This document shows positions 10,243 to 22,767 of a DNA stretch of 64,000 nucleotides, piece after piece; position 1 is the stretch's first letter, and every line of letters begins with the position of its first letter. The DNA is from Prostheceraeus crozeri (lineage: Eukaryota > Platyhelminthes > Polycladida > Euryleptidae): the NCBI GenBank assembly GCA_907163375.1, contig CAJQUW010009311.1:124001-188000 (forward strand). The letters run 5' to 3'. Both the position numbers and the translations under genes were made by a program. Below the pieces are notes generated by a model. That model searched no databases. It was given only the letters and a program-made list of their open reading frames with translations, and was not told the DNA's origin.

Positions 10243-13200
10243 TTATGCTAAGACGTCTCCTGAATGTGGTAGTGTGGGTTTAATTCTTTTGGGTGGTGGT
10301 ATGCCTGTATCAGGATGTCCATGTGGAAGAGATATGTTATGTCCTATCCAACACCTCTTATCCTCCGCCCGTTTCTTAAAAGTATAAGTTTTGATATCAT
10401 GCGACTTAGATTTTAAGATTGTCATATTGACAAACGTTATATTTTTATTTCTATAGGCTCCCTTGAAATTCTTATGTTTCATGTTTTGCACATGGATTTT
10501 GATATGCCTTTAGCGCGCTTAATGCTATCATCACTATCCTTTAATTTCATAGAATACATTTTAGGGCGGAGGAGAATCATTTCAGCTATCTCCTTTCCTG
10601 CTGTTTCATCCTTAAAACAACCAAGTTTGGCCTTATTTTTGATGGAGTATAGTGGATGATCAGCAGGATAATTTGATGTATCAAAATATCTTTCTAAAGA
10701 TTTTCCTACTTCATTAAAATTTAAATCTTTTTGAGTGACAATACCTAAAAAGAAACTATCTGTGTCACCACCCAACAAACGAACCTCTTTTACGAGAGGA
10801 CACGGTTTTAGTATTTTTTAGAAGAGTTGATACATTTCAAGCTTGGAGTAATCTAGAACAGCTTGACCAATATAGATGGGCTTGCACAACTCAACTTCAG
10901 ATTTTATCATTTTAATACCTACAAGATCCTCATCGATTATGTCTCTATCGATGAATAGAGGTGATGAGGTCAATTTGTGATACTTTTGATCATCATTAAC
11001 TAGTTTGTAGTTTACACGCTTTCTAACATCCTCCATCGTCTTACCAAATAGACTGTTGTTCTTATATTTATAAAAATCTTTTTCAAAATTATTTTGGGCT
11101 AGTGCACGTTTCTGGCTGTTACTATCTATGTAGGGTTTGAGGAAGGCTTTCTGTCTAAATTTAATAATGCGGTGAACTCTTTAAAATCATGCCCATTTCT
11201 AAATAAAATTTTAAGATGTTAAAGTGGACTAGGTAGTTTTCTTTATCATATTGAGTGAGCAAAAGTTTGCGGCAAGGCTTATACTTGGGTTGTCCACATG
11301 ATTCTAAATCTTTATGAAATTGTTTCATAAAGTCGGAATACATATCTTTACTCACTTCACCTGATTCGGGTGCGAGTGGAAAATCTACGGTTTTATGTTT
11401 AATATTATTTGGATAGATTAGATCTATCTCAAAATAATATCCCCAATCACCTTCATCTGGAATTGCTAGTATGTTAGAAGGGTTGGAGAAATGTTGAATT
11501 TCACTATCATCTAACCAGCTAAACTCAGAGTGAGGTAGCGGTTTGGATAATGAACTACCATACAAATTATTTTGGTCATAATACTTAAGATGGGTATGAT
11601 CATTACCTACTGTTTCAGATTTTAACCTATGTTTATTTACAAATGTGAGACCACCGCGAATTCCTCGCTCAAATAAATTATACATCTCTGGATCTTGTAA
11701 GAGATGAATGCTCTCACCAGTCATTTTAAAAGCAGACTTAAATGACATGGCTGGTAGACTGACAAAGTGAACGGGATCTAACTTATCTTCTTCTAATGCC
11801 ACTCGTCGAAACTCTTGGAAAACGTCAGCCAGCAAAAACACATCTAACTTAAGATAGGCAATCATATATTCACTAAATGTATGGCAGTCAAATTTTATCC
11901 ATGCCTCTTGAGCATGTTCATAGTCCTCTACTGGACAATCTTGATCCGTCAAATCATTTTTAAATTTATCTATAGGTGGAAGAGAAGTCTCACCGAGTTT
12001 ACTAATCGCATCAAGATATGCATATGGAAAGACTCCTTTCCGTGTGATGACTTCATTAGTTAAATTTGGATATTGTTTCTTAAGATTTTGTGTTAGTGGA
12101 AGAGACTTTAGATTTTGTACGAGAGAGGCCAGTGATGCAGCCATAAATTGGTAGGAATCTAAAAATTTTATATTAAAATAGACCGTCTTATTTTCTTTGG
12201 TTTTATCGACGGGTACTTTTGCTATCATGGCCATAAACTGTTCTCTCGTTTGAGCTATTACATCAAACTTCCACTCTTTCATTTGGCCTAAACCTCCTTT
12301 TATTATCATATGGCTATCATAGCCCTTAAAATTATGGAAAATGACGGGTAATGTACGCCGCTTCATCCTCAGCGAAAAATTACATTTTGAACAGAGTGCG
12401 CTTCTAAATTTACCAGTAAGGTGATCATGGTCGCACACTTTCTTAATCTTATCATCAAATGTTTTACTACATTTGGAGCAAACGTTGCAACTATCAAACT
12501 TAGCTTGATCATCTGCTGTCATATGCAATGATCTGCGATAGAGTTCACCATCATGTTTTTGTTGAAATTTTACAGCCTGTTCGAGGAATTGTAGGAAATG
12601 GTAAATACAATCCTCACCTTGCCAGACGCGCATTTTATTTTGCCTACCCCTAAAGTGATCATGCCATACTTCATAGCAGGAAATGGCTGCTGGTCGATGG
12701 ATGTTATCATCGATATAACATTCGATGTCAGCATAGATGACACGAAGAGGACTTAGTTCATCGCCATTCTCTCTATATGAAAACTCTTTATCTTTGGGCA
12801 TGCGTTCCATTTGCAGTTTACCTCGCTTACACCACTCATAATGAGTTTCAAATTTAGTTTTCCTCCTAAAGTGGCGAATACATCTGTCGCAGTAATATAA
12901 CTCTCTACTAGAGTTTTCTAAGTGGTGGTATAAGCGAGAGATTTTGGGAATACCGCAGTAGTGCCATTCCTCACTATCATCTTGTTTTACTAATAAAAGG
13001 TTTACTGTACGTTCATAACAACTCGAACGCGAGTTGTAGCGCACACCCTTCAATCCTTTTTCCCAAACATGGAGAACTATTTTAATGTTGTTCAATTTTT
13101 CAAATTTTTCTATATCTTTAATTTTCATATCGCCACTATTACAGTCATCGAAGTTTAATTCATTCTCCCACTGCCTATAGCTATATGTGCGATTTCGATT

Positions 13201-14196
13201 CGCATTGATGTCATTATAGTGGAGAATGGAGAGGACAGCATATTTAAAACATTGCGATTCGCAATCGACATTGATGACTGCTGTTTTGTTTTTTAAATTT
13301 TTTGGAAGTTTAAAGGAGCCTCGACCACTATGATTTCCTAATAAACTGATTTTAAATACGGCGGACTCAATGCCGTCAAAAATGAGACCGCTATCGCGCT
13401 CGTTAAATTTATCAATATTTTATTTTATTCCTTGGATGTGAAAATTTATCCAAGACTCGCAGTCTACAACCTCGGTTGCAGGAGAGGAGGGTATGTGAAA
13501 CTCCAACCTCTCTATTATTTGTCCAGTATGGTGGTCGATTTTTACATATTTTATTTTAAGATAGATGAGCGCCTTCATCCTAAAATTGTCTAAGTTGTTG
13601 AAGAGCGCTTCTATCAATGATGAATTTTGATGAAACCATTCCTCAAAGTTAGCAATGGTTTCTGAGGAGTCCATCTGGTAGTTCCTCACTAAATTATTTA
13701 TGGACACTTCAGTGAGTTGGATAGAGGAGGTACCGTTGGTGTAGGTATCGTTCGTGTGTGTATGTTGAAGTCTGTGCGAAGATAGTTCAAAACGTGTCTC
13801 GAAAGACTGAGCGCACAAGTCGCAAGAAAAGGAGACGACGTTAGCAGAATCATCCCCACCTTCGGAGATTGATGCCGGCTTAGGTCGACAAACACCTCGC
13901 TTGATGTGTCGGGTGAGATCCCATTTCCTCGTGAAGATGTGCCCACAGTCAGCACATTCCCACTCATTGCCATGTCGCGACAGTTCTGAGGTGGAACTCA
14001 CATCACCTGAAAGAGAAATCATTCTATCATCTCTGTTCAAGCCTCAGTGTAGTGTTACAACTTACCTTGACTCAATAACTCTAAACTTTCCTCGAGAAGG
14101 GAGGGCGTTGGTGATGAAGTTGATGCCTGAAATTGAGGAAGATGCTATTAGCCACACGTTTGAGGGAGATGAGAGAGGAAATCTTCAACTTACCAT
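10243..14196 (-). pseudogene. POLB: Protein-primed DNA polymerase B with N-terminal zinc fingers, copy L
   Basis: Mate of 38931-42888. The 5' end at 14196 is a start codon directly followed by GTAAGT, as in copy R. Recognisable parts are C2H2 fingers, the exonuclease phrase YADIECYI, the polymerase phrase YDQNNLYGSSL and the GGDTDSF metal-site motif. This copy is broken in more than one place. It is a fossil of the replicase that copies the element using a terminal protein as primer. Confidence 0.85.
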
Positions 14197-14299
14197 TTCA
14201 TCGAAATCAAGTTTAAGGTTGATACTTCAACAAGATAGAGACTTCACTCAAATTTGGAATTCACGAGGTAGCAGTTCACTTGTACACCTCAAATAATAA

Positions 14300-14474
14300 C
14301 AGAATTCGCTAGAGAACACTTCACTTATACGTCTCAAAGACAGAGTGAAATGATACGGATGTCACTTTACATATATACTTTCATATTCATCATTCATTGG
14401 CTGTTCATTCTGATTGGTTGATTGTTGATACTTAAGAATTAGAAAACATTTCAAAGTCATTATTCACAGTCAAC
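14300..14474. promoter_or_regulatory. Divergent promoter region between PolB and the 149-aa gene, copy L
   Basis: AT-rich intergenic stretch with an inverted CCAAT (ATTGG) element and a TATATA-rich site. The matching region in copy R (38640-38930) has CCAAT at 38707-38711 and a clear TATATAAG at 38747-38754 on the PolB side. Confidence 0.5.
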
Positions 14475-14924
14475 ATGACAAGCCCTCCGACAACACCAAA
14501 CACAAAATTCTCTTCTCCATGCTCAACACCAAAGGCGCTCGTTGCACCAAACGCTCCAACGAAGGGGAAGGTAGAGAAGGTGTACCGACTGGACAATATC
14601 AGAAAGTTATCATTACCAGCGGATGAGGAAGAGGAGAGTGTATGTGAGAAGGAGTGTCCCGACTTAACAGGCGTGAGGTGGAAGTATCTCCAGTACGATA
14701 CTGACGATGTGATGGAGATCACCAGCACGAAATTCCTCCACCAATTATGGGAGTGGTACACCCCTAACTCCCAGCCACGAACTATGGCGGAGTGGGAGTA
14801 TATTGACAAAGTGAGGCTCGCAGTGGAAGAACGATTAAAGCAACTGAACTGTTTTTGTTATCTACGTGAAGCCAGACTCTGGGACGATATTGACGATGAA
14901 GACCTTTTGAAATACATGCCATAA
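14475..14924 (+). CDS. Early protein of unknown function, 149 aa, copy L
   Basis: Thr/Pro-rich start (MTSPPTTPNT), then an acidic stretch, then a conserved half with WKYLQYD, LWEWYTPNSQPRT and a C-terminal LWDDIDDEDLLKYMP. I recognise no family. Head-to-head with PolB, so perhaps expressed early with it. An AATAAA signal lies just after the stop. The C-terminal half is better conserved than the middle in copy R (mate 38196-38633). Confidence 0.75.
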   Translation: MTSPPTTPNTKFSSPCSTPKALVAPNAPTKGKVEKVYRLDNIRKLSLPADEEEESVCEKECPDLTGVRWKYLQYDTDDVMEITSTKFLHQLWEWYTPNSQPRTMAEWEYIDKVRLAVEERLKQLNCFCYLREARLWDDIDDEDLLKYMP

Positions 14925-15305
14925 TAAATTTTTATTTCGTATTATCTTTGCTTTCATACTGACTTACTTGAATGGGACTTCAGTGGATGATTTAACCATG
15001 TATACTTTTTCATTTGGAAATAGTAGCACGCTTAGTCTAACTTGTAAATCTTATAACATTTCATATGGGCGATGATGGTAGATGAAATAGTGTTAAATAA
15101 AATTAAGATAGCTTACACTTCTGATACAGGGATAGCAATCGACTGCGATCCATGTGTAAAGAGCTTGTTAGACTGCGGAAGAGAGAAGTGTGTTATGTTG
15201 CGTGTGGCGCGTGAGTGTCCTCCCATTTCATTCCATTCATCGATTCGTCTCATTGATAGAGACAGGTAGAACTCATGGTTCTCATAACGTATGCAATGGA
15301 AAGTT
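14925..15305. other. Non-coding spacer shared with copy R
   Basis: No gene seen. The stretch is homologous to 37600-38190 in copy R, where part of it is tandemly duplicated. Short hairpins flank AGAACCATGAGTTCT and GTCTCTATCAATGAGAC near the 3' end of the neighbouring - strand gene. Confidence 0.5.
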
Positions 15306-16481
15306 TTAGGCAACCTTCGACAGTTGGCTAAATGTACAAGTAGGCAAGTACTTGGCCGGCAGTTTTCGCTTCCGGTGGCGCAATTCTTTGATGTCGCCAT
15401 CATGTGTTATGGAGACATGGAGACAGCGTATGTCTGGCATTGCCCCTTCGTAGCACTCAAAGGAACAATCTAACTCCTCTTTCTGAATCAGAATATCATC
15501 AACAATTCTGCTAGACGTAATGGGAAGGTGAAGTGTTGTTCGCTTCTCCTTCATAGTGACGTTTCTAGCCTCAACCAGACTCAATTTTGTCTGCTCAAGT
15601 TGAAGTTGGAGCGTCTCTTCCTTGGTCCTCAAACTTTTAATGAGTTTCACCTGCTCATCTACCCGCTTCTCGCTGGTGATTGCTCTCTGTTGGTAGGGCT
15701 CTAGGTTTTTTACCTGTGTCTTTAAACTACGTATTTCCGACACTTGGGCTTTGAGGCTGAAATTTTCATCCCTGAGCGCAGCGCACTCATTCTTATATCG
15801 GGTGAGTTCGTCTTTTATCTTCCTTATAGCAAATTCCTGACTGACTTTTGAGATCTCACTGTCTTTACACCACTGCTCAGTCTGTTTTTTAATCCCCTTT
15901 GTTGTTTTGGGGGAGGAGTGAAGTATTGGCTTCTTGATAGCTTTGTTTGTGACGACTACTTCCTCAGATTCACTATCATCGTTTTCATCATTGCCTGCTG
16001 CACTGTGATCGGACCCTATGATTGACTGTATCGCTTTATCTAGATCCGTTTCTACATCGTCGAGTATTGGCTTCTCGACAGCTTTGTTTGTGGCGACTCC
16101 TTCCTGAGATTCAGTATCAAAGTTTTTATCATTGCCTGCTGCACTGTGATCGGACCCTATGATTGACTGTATCACTTTATCTAGATCCGTTTCTATATCG
16201 TCGGATGTTTCGTTGAAGTATCTGACTATCATTTTGCCAACGTCCGATGTCGTGTAATTGGCAACCTTTGTGGTTGGACATGCTAAGTGAGTAGTGTAAA
16301 ATTCCTCATTCTGCTTGCTTTTGGTAAATTTTAAGCAATGAATACAGCCAGATATTACAGCTAATTCTTTATGCTCATTGGGAGCATCCTTATATTTATT
16401 CAAATGGCGCTTGAACTCAGCACCCCTCTTTATTTCACCACATAGACACTTCTTGATCAAAAATTTTGAGTTGCCTCCCAT
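15306..16481 (-). CDS. Coiled-coil early protein with N-terminal Cys motif, copy L type
   Basis: Start taken at the Met of MGGNSKF (16481) because a TTTACAG splice acceptor lies just upstream, so the frame before it is 5' UTR or intron. Layout: CLCGEIKRG..H and CIHC Cys/His pairs (possible zinc site), two copies of a roughly 55-residue acidic repeat (ETDLDK.IQSIIGSDHSAAGND), a long coiled coil, then a C-terminal domain starting LHLPI and including CYEG and CLHVS. Only distantly similar to 34920-36149 of copy R but with the same architecture. Function unknown; a DNA-end or replication role is only a guess from its place beside the TIR. Confidence 0.7.
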   Translation of the reverse strand: MGGNSKFLIKKCLCGEIKRGAEFKRHLNKYKDAPNEHKELAVISGCIHCLKFTKSKQNEEFYTTHLACPTTKVANYTTSDVGKMIVRYFNETSDDIETDLDKVIQSIIGSDHSAAGNDKNFDTESQEGVATNKAVEKPILDDVETDLDKAIQSIIGSDHSAAGNDENDDSESEEVVVTNKAIKKPILHSSPKTTKGIKKQTEQWCKDSEISKVSQEFAIRKIKDELTRYKNECAALRDENFSLKAQVSEIRSLKTQVKNLEPYQQRAITSEKRVDEQVKLIKSLRTKEETLQLQLEQTKLSLVEARNVTMKEKRTTLHLPITSSRIVDDILIQKEELDCSFECYEGAMPDIRCLHVSITHDGDIKELRHRKRKLPAKYLPTCTFSQLSKVA

Positions 16482-17512
16482 TTTGTAACTTATGTATCTG
16501 TAAAGGAAGGATGAAATAGAATTACTAACAGGCGACATTGGCAGTCATTCTTATAATCATACAGCTAAATTGTGAGATTGGTGGAAAGTGTCGAACCTTT
16601 GAATCCGTTACAGGCATTACTCAGAGGGGATCTTATCCCAACTCCAAGGCCTCGGCCCACAAATCCAACCTCCCGCGGACAGAGCGTGCGTCATATCACT
16701 GTGTTGGTATCCGGACCCCGATTTTGACATGAAAATCAGTGGATTGTTTACAAAGGTTGCAAATTCCAAGCCGAAGCTCGCCTCCCACAACTTTATAAAT
16801 GTCTTAGTTGAATTCAGCAGGGTCGAAAACCCCAGAAAACCTCCAAAACTAGTGAATTTAAATTTTTCAATTTTTTAGCACTACTTATGAAATTTTATAA
16901 GTAGTTTATCACTTAGGGCAGGTCAATAGCGACCGAACCTTTTTTGAATCAAGTCGAACGGACTTGTAGAAGCAAAGTTACAAGCCTTTAAAGTTTTGGA
17001 GTCTTTTATGGTCTGGAGACGAAGGCCATCTCCTGGCTAACCTCTAAGTCTGACGGCTTAGCTGATATCAGCAATGAAATTTTCTAAGTCGGTTTCTTTC
17101 AGAAACCCGGAATTTGGAATGTCCGAAGCTATCATCGGAGCTCAGAGAAACGACCTACCTTTGACAAGTGATAGGACAGTGACGAATAGAGACATATAGA
17201 CAGAATATAGACAGTGTGAATGTTTCGCTTGTGTATAAACTAGTTCATCTTTCTTCACTGACTTTAGGTTAAGCCTATTTCATTGTCATTATTGGCTATT
17301 TGATACCTAATATTAAGTAAGAGTATTAATAGGTATGTGAATATTTTCATGAATACATTGTATCTGCATGTATATTTTATTCATGTGAGTATTGAAGACC
17401 GAATAGGCCTATACCAAATCCTTTGACAATCGTTCTCCTCTAAATGAAAAGTCTCTGTCGGTTCCCAGCTTATATAGTGTGTGGCGATCAGCTGATGACG
17501 TAATACCCATCA
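16482..17512 (-). promoter_or_regulatory. Promoter, 5' UTR and long leader intron of the coiled-coil gene, copy L
   Basis: A TATATAAG box (complement of 17469-17476) lies at the outer end, and a splice acceptor (TTTACAG) is near 16501. The space between holds no gene and looks like one long leader intron, the same arrangement as 33960-34919 in copy R. The donor was not fixed. Confidence 0.45.
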
Positions 17513-18379
17513 TCCAAACACTAAAAACCCGTCTATCTCCGGCTCTAGTACTCCGATTGAGCTGGAAATACACCATTTCCATGTAGAATTTGACGCTAAA
17601 TCCGAATCTGGCCTCCGTTTTCCCATCCGATGCTTCGTTTTGGCTCTACAGTAGGCAGCCATCGCAAAAATTCTAACTCGTTTTTCCGAAAAATGTTGAA
17701 AATTTTTCTCTCCGATTGACTTGAAACTCACCATACAGATAGAGAATTTCACGCTGATTCCAAATCTGAAATCCGTTTTCCAATCCGATGCTTCGTTTTG
17801 AAGCTAGAGCCCAAAACGTCCCAAATTCTAACTCTGTCGTTTTTCGCCAATGTCCCAAAATCTTAAATGGCGTCTCACATCTAAACGAAGACAGATATGA
17901 ACAAGCCGATTCTTTCACTGAATTTGTCTCACTCTTAGCTTTCAAACGAGCTATGGCACGACTAAATCCGTCCACTGGAAGCCAAAATCGAAGCGAGCTG
18001 TCCAGAGGGGGGGGACGTCAGCGAAAATTTTTTCTCTCCGATTGCGTTCAAATTCACCATACCGATGCAGAATTTCACGCTGAATCCGAATCCGGCCTCC
18101 GTTTTCTCATCCGACCACTCCTTCCACTCGAAACAGCCCATTTTACAACCCAACATTCAGCAGATTGCACGAAAAACATCACACACTATAGCCTCAAGAC
18201 TAATCCTGGCGGTCGCCCAAGTCCACCACGACACTCTGTCGTTCCAGAGGGGGGGGGAGTCAGCGAACTGTTTGTGAACGTGGACCCACCTGGCCGGCAC
18301 ACCACGACACTCTGTCGTTCCAGAGGGGGGGGACGGCCGCCATCTTGCGCTATCTGGTGTTTGTCACTTGCTTACTACT
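17513..18379. repeat. Right terminal inverted repeat of Polinton copy L
   Basis: This stretch matches the TIRs of copy R (32167-33660 and 55080-56250). It has repeated inner units around the phrase TTTCACGCTGA, then modules with runs of 8-10 G after CCAGA, and ends in GCTTACTACT at 18379. Open frames here are in repetitive non-coding DNA and are not called as genes. Confidence 0.85.
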
Positions 18380-19083
18380 CACATGGCTTCAGTTTTCTTA
18401 ATTCTTTTTTTGAGACTGAATTTTTCTTCATCATTTCTTACTTCTATCTCGCACAATTCCATCAATATAGCTTAACAGGTCTCTATTTTCTCTTATCTGT
18501 AGGAGTTGATATTCATTCGAGTTCTTCTATCCATTTGCTCTGATTATCAATTTTTTTATGTTCTCCTTCATTGCATCAAATGTGTAGATGCTGATGGTTA
18601 TAATGTGCTCACATTGTGTCTACACAGTGACTGCCGCTTGAGATTTCAAGGAGACATGTGCTTGTTGATGCTTCCATGTCCTCTTCTTGGTGAGACTTCT
18701 ACTACAGACTGCTTGATGAAACGACATGCTGTTGGTCGTGTCTTGCTGTGTCTCTTGCATTGATTATTTCCGAGTTATTTCTCTGGTTTCCTGAACCAAT
18801 TTTGTTGTTTTTTTGCATCGTTCAAATGCTCTTTTTTTCACGTCGTCTTGATCCTTCGTTTTGGTGAATCCTTATCATCGGGTCTCAACGTCGTATTGGA
18901 ATTTATCCATTATTGGGTCCTCGTCATATTCTGCGGTGAATAGTGTTTATCGGTGCCTCTTCTTCTCTTGTTTGCTGCGTTTGTGTGTTGGCCAAAGTGA
19001 CGTCCATCAATATTGGAAGCGTCACGCACGTGATTTTCTGCATTCCGGATACAGTCCAACTCCTACACATCCTATAGCAAACG
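18380..19083. other. Intergenic flank of Polinton copy L
   Basis: No gene, repeat or element end could be supported here. It may include the 5' untranslated part of the LINE that follows. Confidence 0.4.
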
Positions 19084-19160
19084 TGCAAGGGTGGTCTAGG
19101 GGCATGGCGTTCGAAGGGTTTGAATTTACTGGTTTTATGGTCCGAGTTCGAATCCTTACA
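19084..19160 (+). other. tRNA-like sequence with A and B boxes
   Basis: A 77-base stretch with a Pol III A box (TGGTCTAGGGG, 19092-19102) and B box (AGTTCGAATCC, 19145-19155). Its ends TGCAAGG and CCTTACA pair at six of seven positions. The T-arm stem pairs poorly, so it is not a good tRNA gene. It may be a tRNA-derived promoter at the LINE 5' end or a tRNA relic. Confidence 0.35.
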
Positions 19161-19191
19161 ATAGAATATTTTTCGCTTTTAATACAGTGAT

Positions 19192-22100
19192 TTGGAAATG
19201 ATGAAGGACAAACTGAAGATTTTGAGTTTCAACGCTACAAGTATTCGTTGCAAATTACATGAGTTCAATAGCTCCTTTGATATAGCATCTACATCTGAAT
19301 ATGACGTTATCTCTGTGAATGAAACATGGTTGAACGACGGTGTTTTTGATGGAGAGATCTTATGTAATTCTCGCTACTCAATATATCGAAGGGATCGAGA
19401 TCAAAACACGAGCACTAAGAAAGATGGCGGAGGAGTTCTTACTGCTGTCAACTCAACATTATCTTCTTTTCGTCGACAAGACTTTGAAACAGATATTGAG
19501 GTGCTTTGGATCGAAATCAAGACAGATAAATCCCGAAGTGTATTCATTGGGACAGTTTATCTTCCACCAGATGCAAAATCGATGTCCGTTACAGAGCTTG
19601 AGCATTCTTTAGAAAAAGTGCGTATGGCTGCGAAACAGCATGATTCAATTATACTTCTTGGTGACTTTAACATCTCAGATGCCATTTTGAGTATGAAACC
19701 AAACTGCGGCTATGCGACTTGCGTTAATTTTTCCGATGTATCCCAGAAGTCATCCTTATTTCTGGATGTCATCAGCAGCTGTGAACTTCGACAACACAAT
19801 GTGCTTCCCACCTGTAATAATAAATCTCTCGATCTTGTGCTCAGCAAAAGCATGCATGTGACAGTTGATCTTGGGAACAATCCTTGCTCTTCTACGCATC
19901 AAGCACTGGATGTTGAAGTATTGCTTCCTTTTTCTACGAAACCGTCTACTGTTCGCAGGTCTTGCTATAATTTCAAGAAAGCTGATTTTGATGCTATTCA
20001 GAGACTTTCGTCTTTCGTGTGTTGGAGTTCTTTACTGACTCTTGATAGTGCCAATGATTCCGTGGCATATTTTTATGACATCATTTTTGCCGTTATAGCT
20101 GACTGTGTGCCGATTGTGAAATTCAATGCGACGAAATTTCCTCATTGGTATGATTATGACCTAATGAAACTGGTGAAAGAGAAAGAAAAAGCTCATAAAC
20201 GTTACATCAAAGATGGGCGTGATAAGAACTCTGACTCTTACAAGGATTTCTACCGTCTACGCACTGAAGTAAAAATTATGCAGAAATCTCGTCATGCTGA
20301 TTACGTTCATAAGGTTGGGGAAGATATTAAAAGTAACCCTAAAAGGTTCTGGTCGTTTGTGAAATCTCAAAAAGACTCATTTTCCTTACCGAATGTAATT
20401 AAATATAAAGATGAGTTATACATAAGTAAACTTGAAATTGCCAAAGCATTTTGTAAATACTTTGAAAGCGTTTTCTGTGTACATCAAAGCCCAACCATCC
20501 CAGACTGTAGTGTTCATAATGTTCCATGTTTTTGAGCTTCCTATTATTTTCCCCAGATGAAATGAAAGCTGAAATAAAAAAATTGAACCCAAACTGTACT
20601 AGCGGTTATGATAGCGTGTCTGCCATTTTTCTCATTCGTTGTGCTGATCAGTTGTGCCAACCTCTGGGTGTCATTTTTAATCTGTCAGTAAGGCGAGGAG
20701 AATACCCATCTGCTTTGAAGTATAATCACATTGTGCCCATTTACAAACGAAAGGGTGATAAGAGTTGTATTGAATCGTATCGACCGATCTCGATTCAGCC
20801 TGTTATAAGTAAGTTGTTTGAACGAATTGTAAATAACTCCTTGCGTAATCATTTGAAACATCTTGTATGTGACGAGCAACATGGTTTTTTCTAAAGAGAT
20901 CAACCACTACCAATTCAACATGTTACAAGGATTTTATCACATCATCCTTAGATGATGGATATCAAGTGCATTCTTTGTACACTGATTTCCAAAAAGCATT
21001 AAAATGAGTAATCAATTTGGAATTGTTGGAAATAATCTCTCATGGTTTCGCAGCTATCTTTCTGATCGCTTCCAACGCGTTGTTATTAGTGGTATTGAGT
21101 CAGACTGGGCCCCTGTTACATCCGGTGTACCTCAAGGTTCAATTTTAGGCCCGTCACTATTTTTGATGTTTGTGAATGATATTCCGCCGTCTCTCTCATC
21201 GTGTGAAAGTCTCATGTTCGCGGATGATTTGAAAATTTTTAAAAGAATTTCATCTGTAAATGACTGTGTTGATCAACAGTTTGCTCTCAACTGTTTGTTT
21301 TCGTGGTGCTCAAAATGGAAGATGACTTTGAATATAGAAAAATGCTTTTATGTAAACTTCTCTTTTAAACGAGCACATAATATTGAATTTGATTATATGA
21401 TTGACAATTGTATTTTACAACCGGTAAAACAGATCAAAGATCTTGGTGCACATTTTTCGTACAATATGTGTTTCAGTCTTCACATAGCGTCTATTGTGAA
21501 AAAGTCCTTCCGTATGTTAGGTTTTGTGAGGAGAGTTTTGAAGCCGTTTAAAGATGTAAATGTCTTGAAAATTATGTATAACTCATATGTTCGGGCAAAC
21601 CTTGATTATTGCTCTTCAGTGTGGTCACCTCAATCGAAATACTTAATTGACAAGATTGAGCGTGTTCAAAAAGTTTTTGTAAAAGAACTGTGTTTTCATG
21701 AGAAGATGGTCTATGACAGTGGTTTGTACAACAAATTGTGTATACATTTTGGTCTTTCGACACTGGTGAAGCGGCGCAATTCAACAGATTTATTGCTATA
21801 TCATAAAATTTTACATAATCGCGTCGAGTGTCCGTATCTTGTATCAAAAATTTTATTAAATCTGCCTGAAAGACGAACGAGGCATACAAGTGTGTTCACA
21901 AGTGTTATGAGTCGCGGTCTGCGAATTCGCAAGCATGACTTTTTCCCGCGCATATCTTCACTCGCTAACACTTTTAAGAATGTTGACCTTTTTGACCGTG
22001 ATCACAGATCCCTCAAGTGTGAATTGAAAGCACTTGTGAACGTCTGATTTTTATCTACTGATATAATATTGTCTATTGTCTACTTTTTTGGTTTTTAACA

Positions 22101-22199
22101 GAATATTTTTTGCTTAATTTTGTAATTTCGTTTGTGGTGACTATAATTGGCGCAAGCTGTTGTCATCGTATCAATAAAGAAAAGAAAAAGAAAAGAAAA
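19192..22199 (+). mobile_element. CR1/Jockey-group non-LTR retrotransposon (LINE)
   Basis: The frame 19192-20535 encodes an AP-type endonuclease: FNATSIRCKLHEF, SVNETWL, GTVYLPPD, LLGDFN and the late SSTHQALDV block. Reverse transcriptase follows: SGYDSVSAIFL, ESYRPISIQPVISKLFE, SGVPQGSILGPSLF, the catalytic FADD, and the C-terminal LDYCSSVWSP..IERVQK typical of CR1/Jockey relatives. The frame is broken by a shift near 20530, a stop near 20893, and a short loss around 20990-21005 where the DFQKA motif stops. An A-rich AAAGAAAAGAAAA tail ends it near 22199. No ORF1 was identified. Confidence 0.88.
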
Positions 22200-22767
22200 T
22201 TATAAACTCAAATTACTATTCTATTCTATGCCCAGGCGAACTGGCACTCTACAATCTTTATGATTATAAACTTCATGATTGTGACTCAGAGACTAGGATT
22301 TTCAATCCCGGGATTATCGAATTTTTACGGGATTCTGAATCCTGGGATTAGGTAGCCGGGATCCTGGGATTCGTTAACATCGGTTTTTAGTCAGTTAGGC
22401 TGTGTGAAGATGGAGTAACAAGGCTCATCAATCCGTGTAAGAATGAACATAAACGCCTGTGAGTCATCTATGGTGTGTGCTGTACAGATCACAGATGCAA
22501 TGCGCGAAATGTGAATGTCAACGCGCTGCAAGAACTAAATATAGACTTCCCACGATCAGTAGACACTTGCAAACTCGAGACAGAGATGCTCCCATACCCG
22601 GAACTTCTTCTTGTCAGAAAGGAACAAGGAAAGCTCATTAAATCCAATGGCAAGCAGATTAAGGCTTGCGGCAAAATCACATTTATCTGTGTTTTCTGTG
22701 ATTACATGCAAGTGAGAAGTAGGCTACCTCGGTAAGTGTAGAGCCATCTCTAGGTCATATTATATAT
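22200..22767. other. Intergenic with a CCCGGGATT-type low-complexity patch
   Basis: Around 22300-22380 the words GGGATT and CCGGGATC recur. The open frame near 22475-22735 has no recognisable domain, and I do not call it. Confidence 0.35.

Larger units (their letters stand above)
1..18379. mobile_element. Polinton/Maverick copy L, cut by the left window edge
   Basis: Virus-like DNA transposon carrying integrase, packaging ATPase, protease, capsid protein and protein-primed polymerase B. Structural genes run on the + strand and PolB on the - strand. Its right end is at 18379, where the terminal inverted repeat finishes as GCTTACTACT, the complement of the AGTAGTAAGC end of copy R. The left end lies outside the window, so its target duplication cannot be tested. 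The six bases after the end are CACATG. Structural proteins are nearly identical to those of copy R, so it is young. Several genes are interrupted, with about eight breaks in all, so it is a fossil copy. Confidence 0.93.

Noticed and set aside
13901-14296. 131-codon + strand frame (mate 38831-39226)
   Set aside because: Antisense to the PolB 5' exons and introns. Splice signals on the PolB strand explain the conservation better.
17788-18543. 251-codon open frame
   Set aside because: Spans the TIR G-run modules and the flank of copy L. Composition is repeat-derived with no domain.
19084-19160. Calling a functional tRNA gene
   Set aside because: The T-arm does not pair and the anticodon loop is unclear.
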